Shown here: in pieces, positions 1 to 6,545 of the stretch
Numbering within the stretch: the first letter of the stretch is position 1
Layout of the letters: the number at the start of each line of letters is the position of its first letter
From: an uncultured Eubacteriaceae bacterium
GTDB taxonomy: Bacteria > Bacillota > Clostridia > Lachnospirales > CAG-274
Reading direction: 5' to 3'
NCBI GenBank assembly: GCA_938042265.1
Contig: CALIRN010000243.1
Coordinates: 1 to 20,872, forward strand
DNA length: 20,872 bases
Notes under the pieces: generated by a model
Database searches by the model: none
The model's input: the letters and a program-made list of their open reading frames with translations, nothing else
Told to the model about the DNA's origin: nothing
Position numbers and translations under genes: made by a program

Positions 1-104
1 TGATTAATAATATTGAGGAGATTGGAAACGATTTGTATTTTTCCTCCTCGGCAGTGGGCTCTCCGTCAGTTATTGTTAAAAATATTAATGTTTCGGGTGA
101 ATAA
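1..104 (+). CDS. 3' end of an unidentified gene (partial)
   Basis: One frame stays open from the window edge to a TAA at 102-104 and gives about 33 residues ending in SVIVKNINVSGE. The residue composition (alternating Val/Ile with polar residues, Gly and Ser) looks like a beta-strand C-terminus rather than random translation, and the next gene has its own promoter downstream. The fragment is too short to name a family. It could be the end of an extracellular or membrane-associated beta protein, but that is a guess. The start lies outside the window. Confidence 0.45.
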   Translation, partial: INNIEEIGNDLYFSSSAVGSPSVIVKNINVSGE

Positions 105-252
105 TTTAGCCAACAGAGTAGATCCCCAATTCTAAAGCGGAGGATATTTACTCATATATTCAGTAGGAGTATAAACTTCTTATGAATGTCGATAACGGTG
201 GTATCGGTTGGTTATAAGTACGTAGCGTTAGCAGATTACGAATATCCTTGGC

Positions 253-280
253 TTGACAAATGGTATTTTTTTACTATAAT
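253..280 (+). promoter_or_regulatory. Promoter of the hemerythrin-like gene
   Basis: TTGACA at 253-258 and TATAAT at 275-280 are both perfect sigma-A boxes, with a 16-base spacer. The GTG start of the next gene follows 34 bases after the -10 box. Confidence 0.75.
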
Positions 281-313
281 TAAATTATATATTTTTGAAA
301 GGTTGGTGATACT

Positions 314-712
314 GTGTTTTGGAAAGAGGATATGGCAACCGGTGTACTTGAACTGGATGAAAAGCTTAAGCAGTTTGTTGAAAATGTTAATTCTACTATC
401 AGAAAGATGAATGCTTCAAGAAATCCGTCTCTTATGGTTAAGCAGATTGAGGATTTGAAAAATTGCTGTGTTGATTACTTTTCTTATCAGGAAACCATGA
501 TGACTATATCAAATTATCCTATGTATTATCAGCATAAGCACAGCCATGAAATACTTTTTGATAAGATTGACGTTATTGCAAATGAGTATATGGCAGGCTC
601 CTACGGATTTAATACCAGTCAGCTTGAAAACACTATTAATGAATGGTTTGTAAAGCACGTATTTCTTGATGATAAAATGTTTGCTGACTTTTATAAAAAG
701 CATAAAAAATAG
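314..712 (+). CDS. Degenerate hemerythrin-like protein
   Basis: The 132-residue product has the length and layout of bacterial hemerythrins, four-helix proteins that bind a diiron centre for oxygen or redox sensing. The family opening (W3, then a G-V-x-x-L-D run to D15), the H74-x3-H78 pair in YYQHKHSHEILF, and the closing W111-x3-H115-x4-D120 are all present. The first metal histidine, normally in a DxQH motif, is Leu18. The HFxxEE helix reads YFSYQE, so its histidine is Tyr55 and the ligand Glu is Gln59 (E60 remains). Three usual ligands are therefore missing, and a standard diiron site looks unlikely. It could bind one metal or be a structural relic. The GTG start follows an AAAGG ribosome site; the gene has its own promoter at 253-280. 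Confidence 0.7.
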   Translation: MFWKEDMATGVLELDEKLKQFVENVNSTIRKMNASRNPSLMVKQIEDLKNCCVDYFSYQETMMTISNYPMYYQHKHSHEILFDKIDVIANEYMAGSYGFNTSQLENTINEWFVKHVFLDDKMFADFYKKHKK

Positions 713-1038
713 TATTTTATTATGAGGTGCCAAAAAGCATTGATTTGCAAAAAACTTTGCAAATACTGACTTTTTTGCATATCGTGGTATCTTGAATTAC
801 AATGATATTTTGCGATTTGGTGCCAAAATGCTGCCCGAATTCGCTTTGCAGATATAAAAAGATATGAGTAGGTATAAGGTGATACCATAATGTGTGAGGT
901 GGGGAAGCTTTTGTTGCTTTCGCTCTCTTGTCTGCCATATCGGCAGAAGGTGCGATGATATTTATAAGAATTCATATCTGAGTAGTATATCTAAATGCTA
1001 AAAAAGCGGTAAATAAGAATTTGTAAGGAAGATAACCT
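713..1038 (+). other. 326-base intergenic stretch with a hairpin and a repeated decamer
   Basis: No gene is supported here. It holds a perfect 9-bp hairpin (743-751 with 756-764, loop AAAC) followed seven bases later by six T, the decamer GGTGCCAAAA twice in direct orientation (726-735 and 819-828), and a small TCTGCC/GGCAGA hairpin near 931-947. Open frames on the minus strand run across all of these without recognisable protein features. The ribosome site of the next gene (AAGGAAG near 1026) is at the right edge. Confidence 0.5.
743..776 (+). terminator. Possible terminator after the hemerythrin-like gene
   Basis: ATTTGCAAA at 743-751 pairs perfectly with TTTGCAAAT at 756-764 around an AAAC loop. 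A run of six T lies at 771-776. The stem is AT-rich and the T run is displaced by six bases, so this is a weak or atypical terminator. Confidence 0.4.
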
Positions 1039-1455
1039 ATGAAAAAAATGAGTCAAGAAGCTGAAAAAGTAATGATAGAACGTTTTGGAAAAGATACGAT
1101 TATTTCGTTGGCAACAGTGGAAAATGAAGTGCCTTATGTGCGATATGTAAATGCCTTTTATGAGAATGGTGCGTTTTACATTATTACACATGCGCTTTCA
1201 AACAAAATGAAACATATGCAAAATAATTCCGTCATTGCAATAGCTGGCGAGTGGTTCACAGCACATGGAAAAGGTATCAACTTAGGTTATTTTGGAAAGG
1301 AAGATAATCATGTGATTGCTGAGAAACTGAAAAAAGTTTTTGCGGAATGGATTGATAACGGACATAATAATTTTGATGATGAAAACACCATAATTCTATG
1401 TGTGGAATTAACAGAAGGACAGTTACTTTCACATGGCGCAAGATATGAATTTTAG
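1039..1455 (+). CDS. Pyridoxamine 5'-phosphate oxidase-like flavin split-barrel protein
   Basis: The 138-residue protein matches the general pattern of the PNPOx-like FMN-binding split-barrel family. It has an N-terminal helix, then strands IISLATVENEVPYVRYVNAFYE and GAFYIITHALSNKM, where the T-H-x-x-S-x-K-M stretch is the usual phosphate-contacting region, and then VIAIAGEWF. Such small proteins bind FMN, F420 or heme, and most have no assigned substrate; this one is unlikely to be a true PdxH, which is longer. ATG 1039 is preceded by AAGGAAG. It is monocistronic as far as I can see, flanked by gaps of over 300 bases on both sides. Confidence 0.75.
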   Translation: MKKMSQEAEKVMIERFGKDTIISLATVENEVPYVRYVNAFYENGAFYIITHALSNKMKHMQNNSVIAIAGEWFTAHGKGINLGYFGKEDNHVIAEKLKKVFAEWIDNGHNNFDDENTIILCVELTEGQLLSHGARYEF

Positions 1456-1780
1456 GCCTTAACTTCTGGTTCAGTAAAGGGTTTGGGATATTTTCAACCA
1501 GTAAAAATAACTCTTATAGTCGCAGGTGAAAAAGAACGATTTTACAGAAAGGATACTTCCTTTCCTATGCTTGCTACGAAACGTTTAGCATTCGTTTTTG
1601 CTCTCTTGCTTTCCGTCTATTAAATCAATAAAAACAGTATTTAATTTTTATAAGCAGAAAGGTTTTAAAAATAGTATAAAAATTTATATTCAAATTATAT
1701 AATATTTTGCAGTATTAAAATCCCAATACATCTATGTTTGAGTAAACAGAGAGGAAATCGGAATTTATGCGGAGGTATCA
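1456..1780 (+). other. 325-base intergenic stretch, no gene recognised
   Basis: No coding region is supported. A small hairpin AAAGGA/TCCTTT sits near 1546-1561. A weak stem ACGAA (1576-1580) with TTCGT (1591-1595), followed by TTTTT, may terminate the upstream gene. The right third is very AT-rich and holds a TATAAT at 1698-1703 with no good -35 box, which may be the promoter of the next gene. The site GCGGAGG lies near 1770. Confidence 0.4.
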
Positions 1781-2326
1781 GTGAATATTAAAAGATATAT
1801 TGCACTTTTGCGTGGCATTAATATAGGCGGTAAAAATAAGGTTTCAATGACAGAATTAAAGAAAGGATTTGAAAACCTTGGGTTTGTAGAAGTTAAGACA
1901 TATCTGAACAGTGGTAATGTGATTTTTTCAAGTGATGAAGATGATATAAGGAGTTTTACAAGCAGGATTGAAACAATGATAAAAAATCAGTTTGGTTTGG
2001 ATATTCCTGTTTTTGTTATATCAAAAGAAAAGCTTGCGGATCTTTTGAGCAATGCACCTGCCTGGTGGGGTAATGAAGATAAGGAAATCTATGATAATAT
2101 AATCTTTATTATGCCGCCGTCTACATTTACAGAGGTGTTCAATAAGATTGGAGAACCAAAAGAAGAATTGGAAAAAATAAAGAGCTGCAAAGAAGCGATA
2201 TTCTGGTCTTTTAGCCGAAAAGATTATCAAAAAACAAACTGGTGGTCAAAAACAGCAGATGCAAACGTCAGCAACAAACTAACAATAAGAACGGCAAACA
2301 CCATTAGGAGAATAGTTGAGATGTAG
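1781..2326 (+). CDS. DUF1697 family protein
   Basis: The 181-residue product starts with the DUF1697 signature: RYIALLRGINIGGKN, then MTELKKGFENLGF and TYLNSGNVIFSS. The length is normal for the family. The function of DUF1697 proteins is not established; the fold is a ferredoxin-like alpha/beta domain. The GTG start at 1781 is chosen because GCGGAGG lies eight bases upstream. The next gene begins 71 bases after its stop with no terminator between them, so the two may be cotranscribed. The codons are strongly A/T-ending compared with the genes to the right. Confidence 0.85.
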   Translation: MNIKRYIALLRGINIGGKNKVSMTELKKGFENLGFVEVKTYLNSGNVIFSSDEDDIRSFTSRIETMIKNQFGLDIPVFVISKEKLADLLSNAPAWWGNEDKEIYDNIIFIMPPSTFTEVFNKIGEPKEELEKIKSCKEAIFWSFSRKDYQKTNWWSKTADANVSNKLTIRTANTIRRIVEM

Positions 2327-2397
2327 TCGCTTTACGGCTTTCCTTTTATGGAAGAGTTGTACATAGAGAAAAATTAAATTTTGCGGGAGTAAAAAGC

Positions 2398-3264
2398 ATG
2401 AAGATTTTAGTAATAGGCGGTACAAGATTTTTTGGGATACATATGACAGAAGAGCTTTTAGCAAAAGGTCATGATGTTACTATTGCCACAAGAGGAAAAA
2501 CTCCTGATGAATTTGGCGATAGAGTAAGGCGGATTATTATTGAAAGAACAAATGAAGAACGTGTCAAATATGCTTTAAGAGGGACTCATTATGATGTTGT
2601 AATTGATAAAATTGCTTATTGCTCAAATGACATAAAGTATGTAATGGAAAACGTTGACTGCGATAAATATATTCATATGTCAAGTACATCGGTTTATGAG
2701 CCTAAACACATAAATACTATTGAAACTGATTTTGATGTGAACTCAAAAGATTTTGTCTGGTGTGACAGAAAAGCTTTTCCTTATGAACAAATAAAGAGGC
2801 AGGCTGAGTATGCCTTGTGGCAAAAATACGCTGATAGAAATTGGGTTGCGGTAAGGTATCCGTTTGTAATAGGAAAAGATGATTATACAAAAAGATTACT
2901 TTTTTATGTTGAGCATACTATGAGGTCTGTTCCCATGAATATAGATAATCCGGATTGTCAAATGAGCTTTATTCGCTCTGATGAAGCAGGAAAATTTATG
3001 GCTTTTTTGGTTGATAAAGATGTTAAAGGAGCTATTAACGGCAGCTCCCAGGGAAGTGTCTCAATAAAAGAAATAATTGACTACGTTGAGAAAAAAACAG
3101 GAACAAAGGCGATAATTGACAAGTCAGGAGAAGCTGCTCCATATAACGGAGAACCGGAATACAGTATAAATGACGAAAAGGCTAAAGCATTGGGATTTAG
3201 ATTTTCGGTACTTCAGGATTGGATATATGAGCTTTTGGATTATTATATTAAATCAGTCAAATAA
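2398..3264 (+). CDS. NAD-dependent epimerase/dehydratase (extended SDR)
   Basis: The 288-residue protein begins with a Rossmann strand and the nucleotide-binding glycine loop GGTRFFG (residues 8-14). Thr/Ser residues in the MSSTSVYE stretch are followed by a YEQIK sequence, which fits the catalytic Tyr-x3-Lys of the extended short-chain dehydrogenase family. The RYPFVIGKDD segment resembles the post-catalytic substrate region. It probably acts on a sugar nucleotide or a related cytosolic metabolite; the substrate cannot be read from the sequence. GGGAG precedes the ATG. It follows the DUF1697 gene closely and ends at a clear terminator (3296-3323). Confidence 0.85.
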   Translation: MKILVIGGTRFFGIHMTEELLAKGHDVTIATRGKTPDEFGDRVRRIIIERTNEERVKYALRGTHYDVVIDKIAYCSNDIKYVMENVDCDKYIHMSSTSVYEPKHINTIETDFDVNSKDFVWCDRKAFPYEQIKRQAEYALWQKYADRNWVAVRYPFVIGKDDYTKRLLFYVEHTMRSVPMNIDNPDCQMSFIRSDEAGKFMAFLVDKDVKGAINGSSQGSVSIKEIIDYVEKKTGTKAIIDKSGEAAPYNGEPEYSINDEKAKALGFRFSVLQDWIYELLDYYIKSVK

Positions 3265-3295
3265 ATATCTGTTTTCTTATATAAAAAATAGATTT

Positions 3296-3323
3296 ATACC
3301 GCTGCAAAATGGCGGTATTTTTT
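3296..3323 (+). terminator. Intrinsic terminator after the epimerase gene
   Basis: ATACCGC (3296-3302) pairs with GCGGTAT (3312-3318), and six T follow from 3318 to 3323. Confidence 0.8.
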
Positions 3324-3354
3324 GTATAATAGTGTAATTTACTGTGGTTTTATA

Positions 3355-3383
3355 TTGAAATTTTCCATAATACGTGATATTAT
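3355..3383 (+). promoter_or_regulatory. Promoter of the secreted Thr/Glu-rich protein gene
   Basis: TTGAAA at 3355-3360 and TATTAT at 3378-3383 are separated by 17 bases, with an extended -10 TG at 3375-3376. Confidence 0.65.
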
Positions 3384-3414
3384 TTTTATATACTGTAATC
3401 TTGGAGGCTGTTGG

Positions 3415-4155
3415 ATGAATAATAACGGATTATATAAATATATTTTAAGCACAATATTTATTATGGTGCTGCTTGTGGCAGTGTGTACTGTAAGCGTTTA
3501 TGCACGAACAGGGGACAACACTGCAGGGGAAACCGATATTGAAATAAGTACTGAGGAAATAACTGAGGCAGAGGATGCAACGGAAACAACAACAGAAACT
3601 GCAACGGAATTTCCGACCGAAGCCACAACGGAAATGATAACCGAAGTCACAACGGAAGTGATGACGGAAATCACAACGGAAGATGAAACAGGAGGCTCCG
3701 GGTTGCCGTGGGAGCCATCAACGGAGGTTACCACGCATATTACTACAGAGGGAACCACTCAGACAACTACGGAGAAAGCTACACAGCCTACTACTCAGAC
3801 TACAACCGAGCCGTCAACGGAGACCACAACAAAGGCTCCCGTACGCAGCTCCGGCGGCGGAGGCAGCAGTAAAAGCTGCAGGGTTACCTTTCAAAGCGGA
3901 GAAATGGGTAAAATAGGCAGCAGTGTATCTGTAAGTGTGATAATAAACAAGGGCACGGTGCCTAAAATCGTACCTGCCGTAACACCAAAAGCAGGTATGG
4001 TATTTGTGGGCTGGACAAAAAACGGCGTTACCATTACAGATCCGAAAAAGGTGCCACTTTATTCAAATACGGTTTATACGGCAGTATATAAGGAAAAAAG
4101 CGGACTTGATAAGCTGCTGAATTTAGGTGGTATACTGGATAAATTAGGGTTATAG
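3415..4155 (+). CDS. Secreted protein with Thr/Glu-rich linker and C-terminal beta domain
   Basis: The start at ATG 3415 is preceded by TTGGAGG with good spacing and gives 246 residues. Residues 1-30 are a signal peptide (hydrophobic ILSTIFIMVLLVAV, likely cut after VYA). Residues about 35-150 are a low-complexity linker built on TTE/TTT units with Pro and Gln, interrupted by a Gly/Trp-containing patch. After an SSGGGGSSKS spacer, residues 155-225 form a small beta domain whose FVGWTKNG and NTVYTAVY segments resemble InlB B-repeat (Listeria-Bacteroides) modules. The C-terminus is an amphipathic GLDKLLNLGGILDKLGL tail. It is probably an extracellular or surface protein. No LPXTG or dockerin is seen and the function is unknown. 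Confidence 0.75.
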   Translation: MNNNGLYKYILSTIFIMVLLVAVCTVSVYARTGDNTAGETDIEISTEEITEAEDATETTTETATEFPTEATTEMITEVTTEVMTEITTEDETGGSGLPWEPSTEVTTHITTEGTTQTTTEKATQPTTQTTTEPSTETTTKAPVRSSGGGGSSKSCRVTFQSGEMGKIGSSVSVSVIINKGTVPKIVPAVTPKAGMVFVGWTKNGVTITDPKKVPLYSNTVYTAVYKEKSGLDKLLNLGGILDKLGL

Positions 4156-4170
4156 ACAGAAAAATAATTG

Positions 4171-4199
4171 TTGACATCCAACCTATTACATATTATAAT
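4171..4199 (+). promoter_or_regulatory. Consensus promoter of SRP RNA
   Basis: TTGACA at 4171-4176 and TATAAT at 4194-4199 are both perfect with a 17-base spacer, which fits a strong constitutive stable-RNA promoter. Confidence 0.9.
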
Positions 4200-4205
4200 A
4201 ACAAT

Positions 4206-4480
4206 TGTCCTGTGCTAGCCGGGGAAGCAGCGGCTCCCTGTATCTGCAAATCCGCTATAGCAGAGGTGATGCCTTTTCTGAGGCTCTGTCCGTGTCAGGT
4301 CTGCCCGCAGTAGGTGGTGTTGACGGTTGAGTCTTGCGCAACGGAAGCTTGTGAACCGTGTCAGGTCCGGAAGGAAGCAGCACTAAGCAAGTACTTTTGT
4401 GTGCCGTAAGGTCACTTGGCCTGAGCTAACCGCTTCGGTAACGTTGGCGCGGCTCTGTCGAGGATAAGGCGCATGGGATT
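4206..4480 (+). ncRNA. ffs: Signal recognition particle RNA, large bacterial type
   Basis: The 5' Alu-domain signature GTGCTAGCCGGGGAAGCAGC (4212-4231) with the following UCCGCUAUAGCAG segment matches Firmicutes scRNA. The universal domain IV core is at 4360-4382: GTCAGGTCCGGAAGGAAGCA, with the GGAA tetraloop and asymmetric internal loop that bind Ffh. The 5' TGTGC (4211-4215) pairs with GCGCA (4469-4473) to close the molecule. The length of about 270 nt marks the long form with an Alu domain, as in Bacillus and clostridia. The ends are inferred from promoter spacing and the closing helix and may be off by several bases. A short T run at 4479-4482 follows. Confidence 0.95.
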
Positions 4481-4492
4481 TTAAAATAAGTA

Positions 4493-4521
4493 TTGACATA
4501 TTATTTTTGTTGTGTTAATAT
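4493..4521 (+). promoter_or_regulatory. Promoter of the leuA T-box transcript
   Basis: TTGACA at 4493-4498 and TAATAT at 4516-4521 have a 17-base spacer. It starts only about 13 bases after the inferred end of the SRP RNA, so the two units are packed tightly. Confidence 0.8.
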
Positions 4522-4527
4522 AAACTT

Positions 4528-4797
4528 GTTTATATCGGTAACACTATGATAAGGAATAGTAGGTTAAAATTTAGCTTTCAGAGAGCTGCCGTTTGGTGTG
4601 AGGCAGCAGTATTGATTAACTGAACTCGCCTTGGAGTGGTCGGCTGAACCTTTAGTAGGCTTGAACGGATGCCCACCGTTAACGGGGCAGAATATCAGCT
4701 TAGGCTCGTATTCGGATGAGTGTATTCCTTACGGAATAAATTAGAGTGGTACCACGGATTTTACCTTTCGTCTCTTGCAGATTGAAAGGTTTTTTTA
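4528..4797 (+). promoter_or_regulatory. T-box leader of leuA (predicted tRNA-Leu sensor)
   Basis: The conserved T-box core TGGTACCACG is at 4747-4756, inside an AGAG...CTCT antiterminator (4744-4747 with 4771-4774 region). The competing terminator is ACCTTTC (4763-4769) with GAAAGGT (4784-4790) and seven T from 4790. Upstream, the Stem I apical hairpin GCTGCC/GGCAGC encloses a GGTGTGAG loop. The 3' side of Stem I carries GAACTCGCC, where CTC at 4625-4627 is the likely specifier codon (Leu). The TGGT bulge would pair with an ACCA end, consistent with the A discriminator of tRNA-Leu. Uncharged tRNA-Leu should favour readthrough into leuA. The class is certain; the specifier is inferred. Confidence 0.93.
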
Positions 4798-4844
4798 TTG
4801 TAATTATAAATATAGAGGAAGAAAGTGAAAGGAGAATATTAAAT

Positions 4845-6491
4845 ATGAATTTTCAAAGGTACAGACAGTTTCCACCAATTAACTTACCTGACAGAAAGTG
4901 GCCCTCAAGGGTAATTACAAAGGCGCCCATATGGTGCAGTGTAGACTTGCGTGACGGTAATCAGGCACTTGAAAAGCCTATGAATCTTGATCAGAAGATA
5001 CATTTCTTTAAATATCTTGTATCAATCGGCTTTAAGGAGATAGAGGTAGGCTTTCCTGCGGCAAGCGATACGGAGTATTTGTTCTGCCGTACGCTTATTG
5101 AGCAAAATCTTATCCCTGAGGATGTTACAATTCAGGTGCTTACTCAGAGCCGTGAACATATTATCCGTAAAACTTTTGAGGCTTTAAAGGGTGTAAACAA
5201 GGCTATTGTACATCTTTATAATTCTACCTCGACACTTCAGAGAGATGTTGTATTTAATAAAAGCAGGGAGGAAATTACAGAGCTTGCGGTATTCGGTGCA
5301 AAGCTGGTTGATCAGCTTGCAGAGGAATACGGTAGGGAGCATTTCCTGTTTGAGTATTCACCTGAGAGCTTTTCCGGTACGGAGCTTGACTATGCGGTAG
5401 ACATATGTGACGCCGTGCTTGACGTATGGAAGCCCACACCTGACAGAAAGGTGATCATTAATCTGCCTAATACCGTTGAAATGGCTACGCCTAACGTATA
5501 TGCCGATCAGATTGAATATGTATCTGATAATATTAAATACAGAGAAAACGTGCTTATCAGCCTTCATTCGCACAATGACAGAGGTACGGCAGTGGCTGAC
5601 AGTGAGCTTGGTATAATGGCAGGTGCCGACAGAGTCGAGGGTACCCTGTTTGGCAATGGTGAGAGAACAGGCAATGCTGATATTATGACCATTGCTCTTA
5701 ATATGTTCTCACAGGGTATTGACCCTGAGCTGGATTTTACCGATATTAACGGGGCTATCAGGATTTATGAGGATTCTACGGGTATGGATGTTCACCCACG
5801 TCACCCCTATGCAGGTGATTTGGTTTATACTGCATTTTCAGGCTCACATCAGGATGCTATCAAAAAGGGTATGGCTAAGATGATTGAGCATCCCGACAGA
5901 TGGGAGGTACCTTATCTGCCTATTGACCCATTGGATGTTGGCAGAAATTATGACCCTATTATCAGAATTAACAGTCAGTCGGGCAAGGGCGGTGTTGCAT
6001 ATATACTTGAAACCCATTACGGTCTTCATGTACCGAAGAGTATGCAGCAGGATTTTGGCGCTATTGTTACACAGGAGTCTGTTGACAGGGATGCGGAGCT
6101 TAATCATGAGGAGATTTACAATCTGTTTATGGATACCTACTATGTAAGAGAGCCTCTTAATGTTAAGTATTACAGCGAGCACGCAGCAACCGACAGCGTT
6201 GATTTGGAGGTTGATGTTTGTCAGAACGGTGCAAACAAAAAGTTTTACGGACATGGCAACGGTATTATTGATGCCTTCTGTAAGGCGCTTGAAACCAATA
6301 TCGGAGTTAAATTTGATATTGTAAACTACAGTGAGCATTCCATGGATTATGGTAATAAATCAAGAGCTATCACATATATTCAGCTTTATGATGAAAACCA
6401 GAAGTCCTATTATGGCATAGGTATCAGCAGTAATATTGCAAAGTCCTCATTAAGGGCTATTGTAAGTGCCGTTAATAAGATGAAGAAATAA
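4845..6491 (+). CDS. leuA: 2-isopropylmalate synthase, yeast/actinobacterial-type
   Basis: This enzyme condenses 2-ketoisovalerate and acetyl-CoA in the first committed step of leucine synthesis. The product is 548 residues, typical of the longer LeuA form (TIGR00970 type) rather than the roughly 510-residue form. The opening RYRQFPPINLPDRKWPSRVI and the catalytic CSVDLRDGNQALEKPM (R36, D37) are diagnostic, followed by the metal-binding HSHNDRGTA and GNGERTGN. The C-terminal 140 or so residues form the regulatory domain where leucine feedback acts. ATG 4845 is used because AAAGGAG lies upstream and the T-box terminator is cleared; an upstream in-frame ATG at 4746 lies inside the T-box and is rejected. 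It is expressed alone, with no leuBCD beside it. Confidence 0.96.
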   Translation: MNFQRYRQFPPINLPDRKWPSRVITKAPIWCSVDLRDGNQALEKPMNLDQKIHFFKYLVSIGFKEIEVGFPAASDTEYLFCRTLIEQNLIPEDVTIQVLTQSREHIIRKTFEALKGVNKAIVHLYNSTSTLQRDVVFNKSREEITELAVFGAKLVDQLAEEYGREHFLFEYSPESFSGTELDYAVDICDAVLDVWKPTPDRKVIINLPNTVEMATPNVYADQIEYVSDNIKYRENVLISLHSHNDRGTAVADSELGIMAGADRVEGTLFGNGERTGNADIMTIALNMFSQGIDPELDFTDINGAIRIYEDSTGMDVHPRHPYAGDLVYTAFSGSHQDAIKKGMAKMIEHPDRWEVPYLPIDPLDVGRNYDPIIRINSQSGKGGVAYILETHYGLHVPKSMQQDFGAIVTQESVDRDAELNHEEIYNLFMDTYYVREPLNVKYYSEHAATDSVDLEVDVCQNGANKKFYGHGNGIIDAFCKALETNIGVKFDIVNYSEHSMDYGNKSRAITYIQLYDENQKSYYGIGISSNIAKSSLRAIVSAVNKMKK

Positions 6492-6507
6492 TAAACGGTA
6501 AAAATTA

Positions 6508-6541
6508 CCCCGATAAGGAATAATTGTATCCTTATCGGGGT
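6508..6541. terminator. Bidirectional terminator between leuA and metH
   Basis: CCCCGATAAGGA (6508-6519) pairs perfectly with TCCTTATCGGGG (6529-6540) around a nine-base loop. A TTCTATT tract follows on the plus strand and TAATTTTT on the minus strand. It serves the convergent leuA and metH genes. Confidence 0.92.
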
Positions 6542-6545
6542 TCTA

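Noticed and set aside
186..410. Small plus-strand frame overlapping the hemerythrin-like gene start
   Set aside because: It spans that gene's promoter, overlaps its coding start in another frame, and has no ribosome site.
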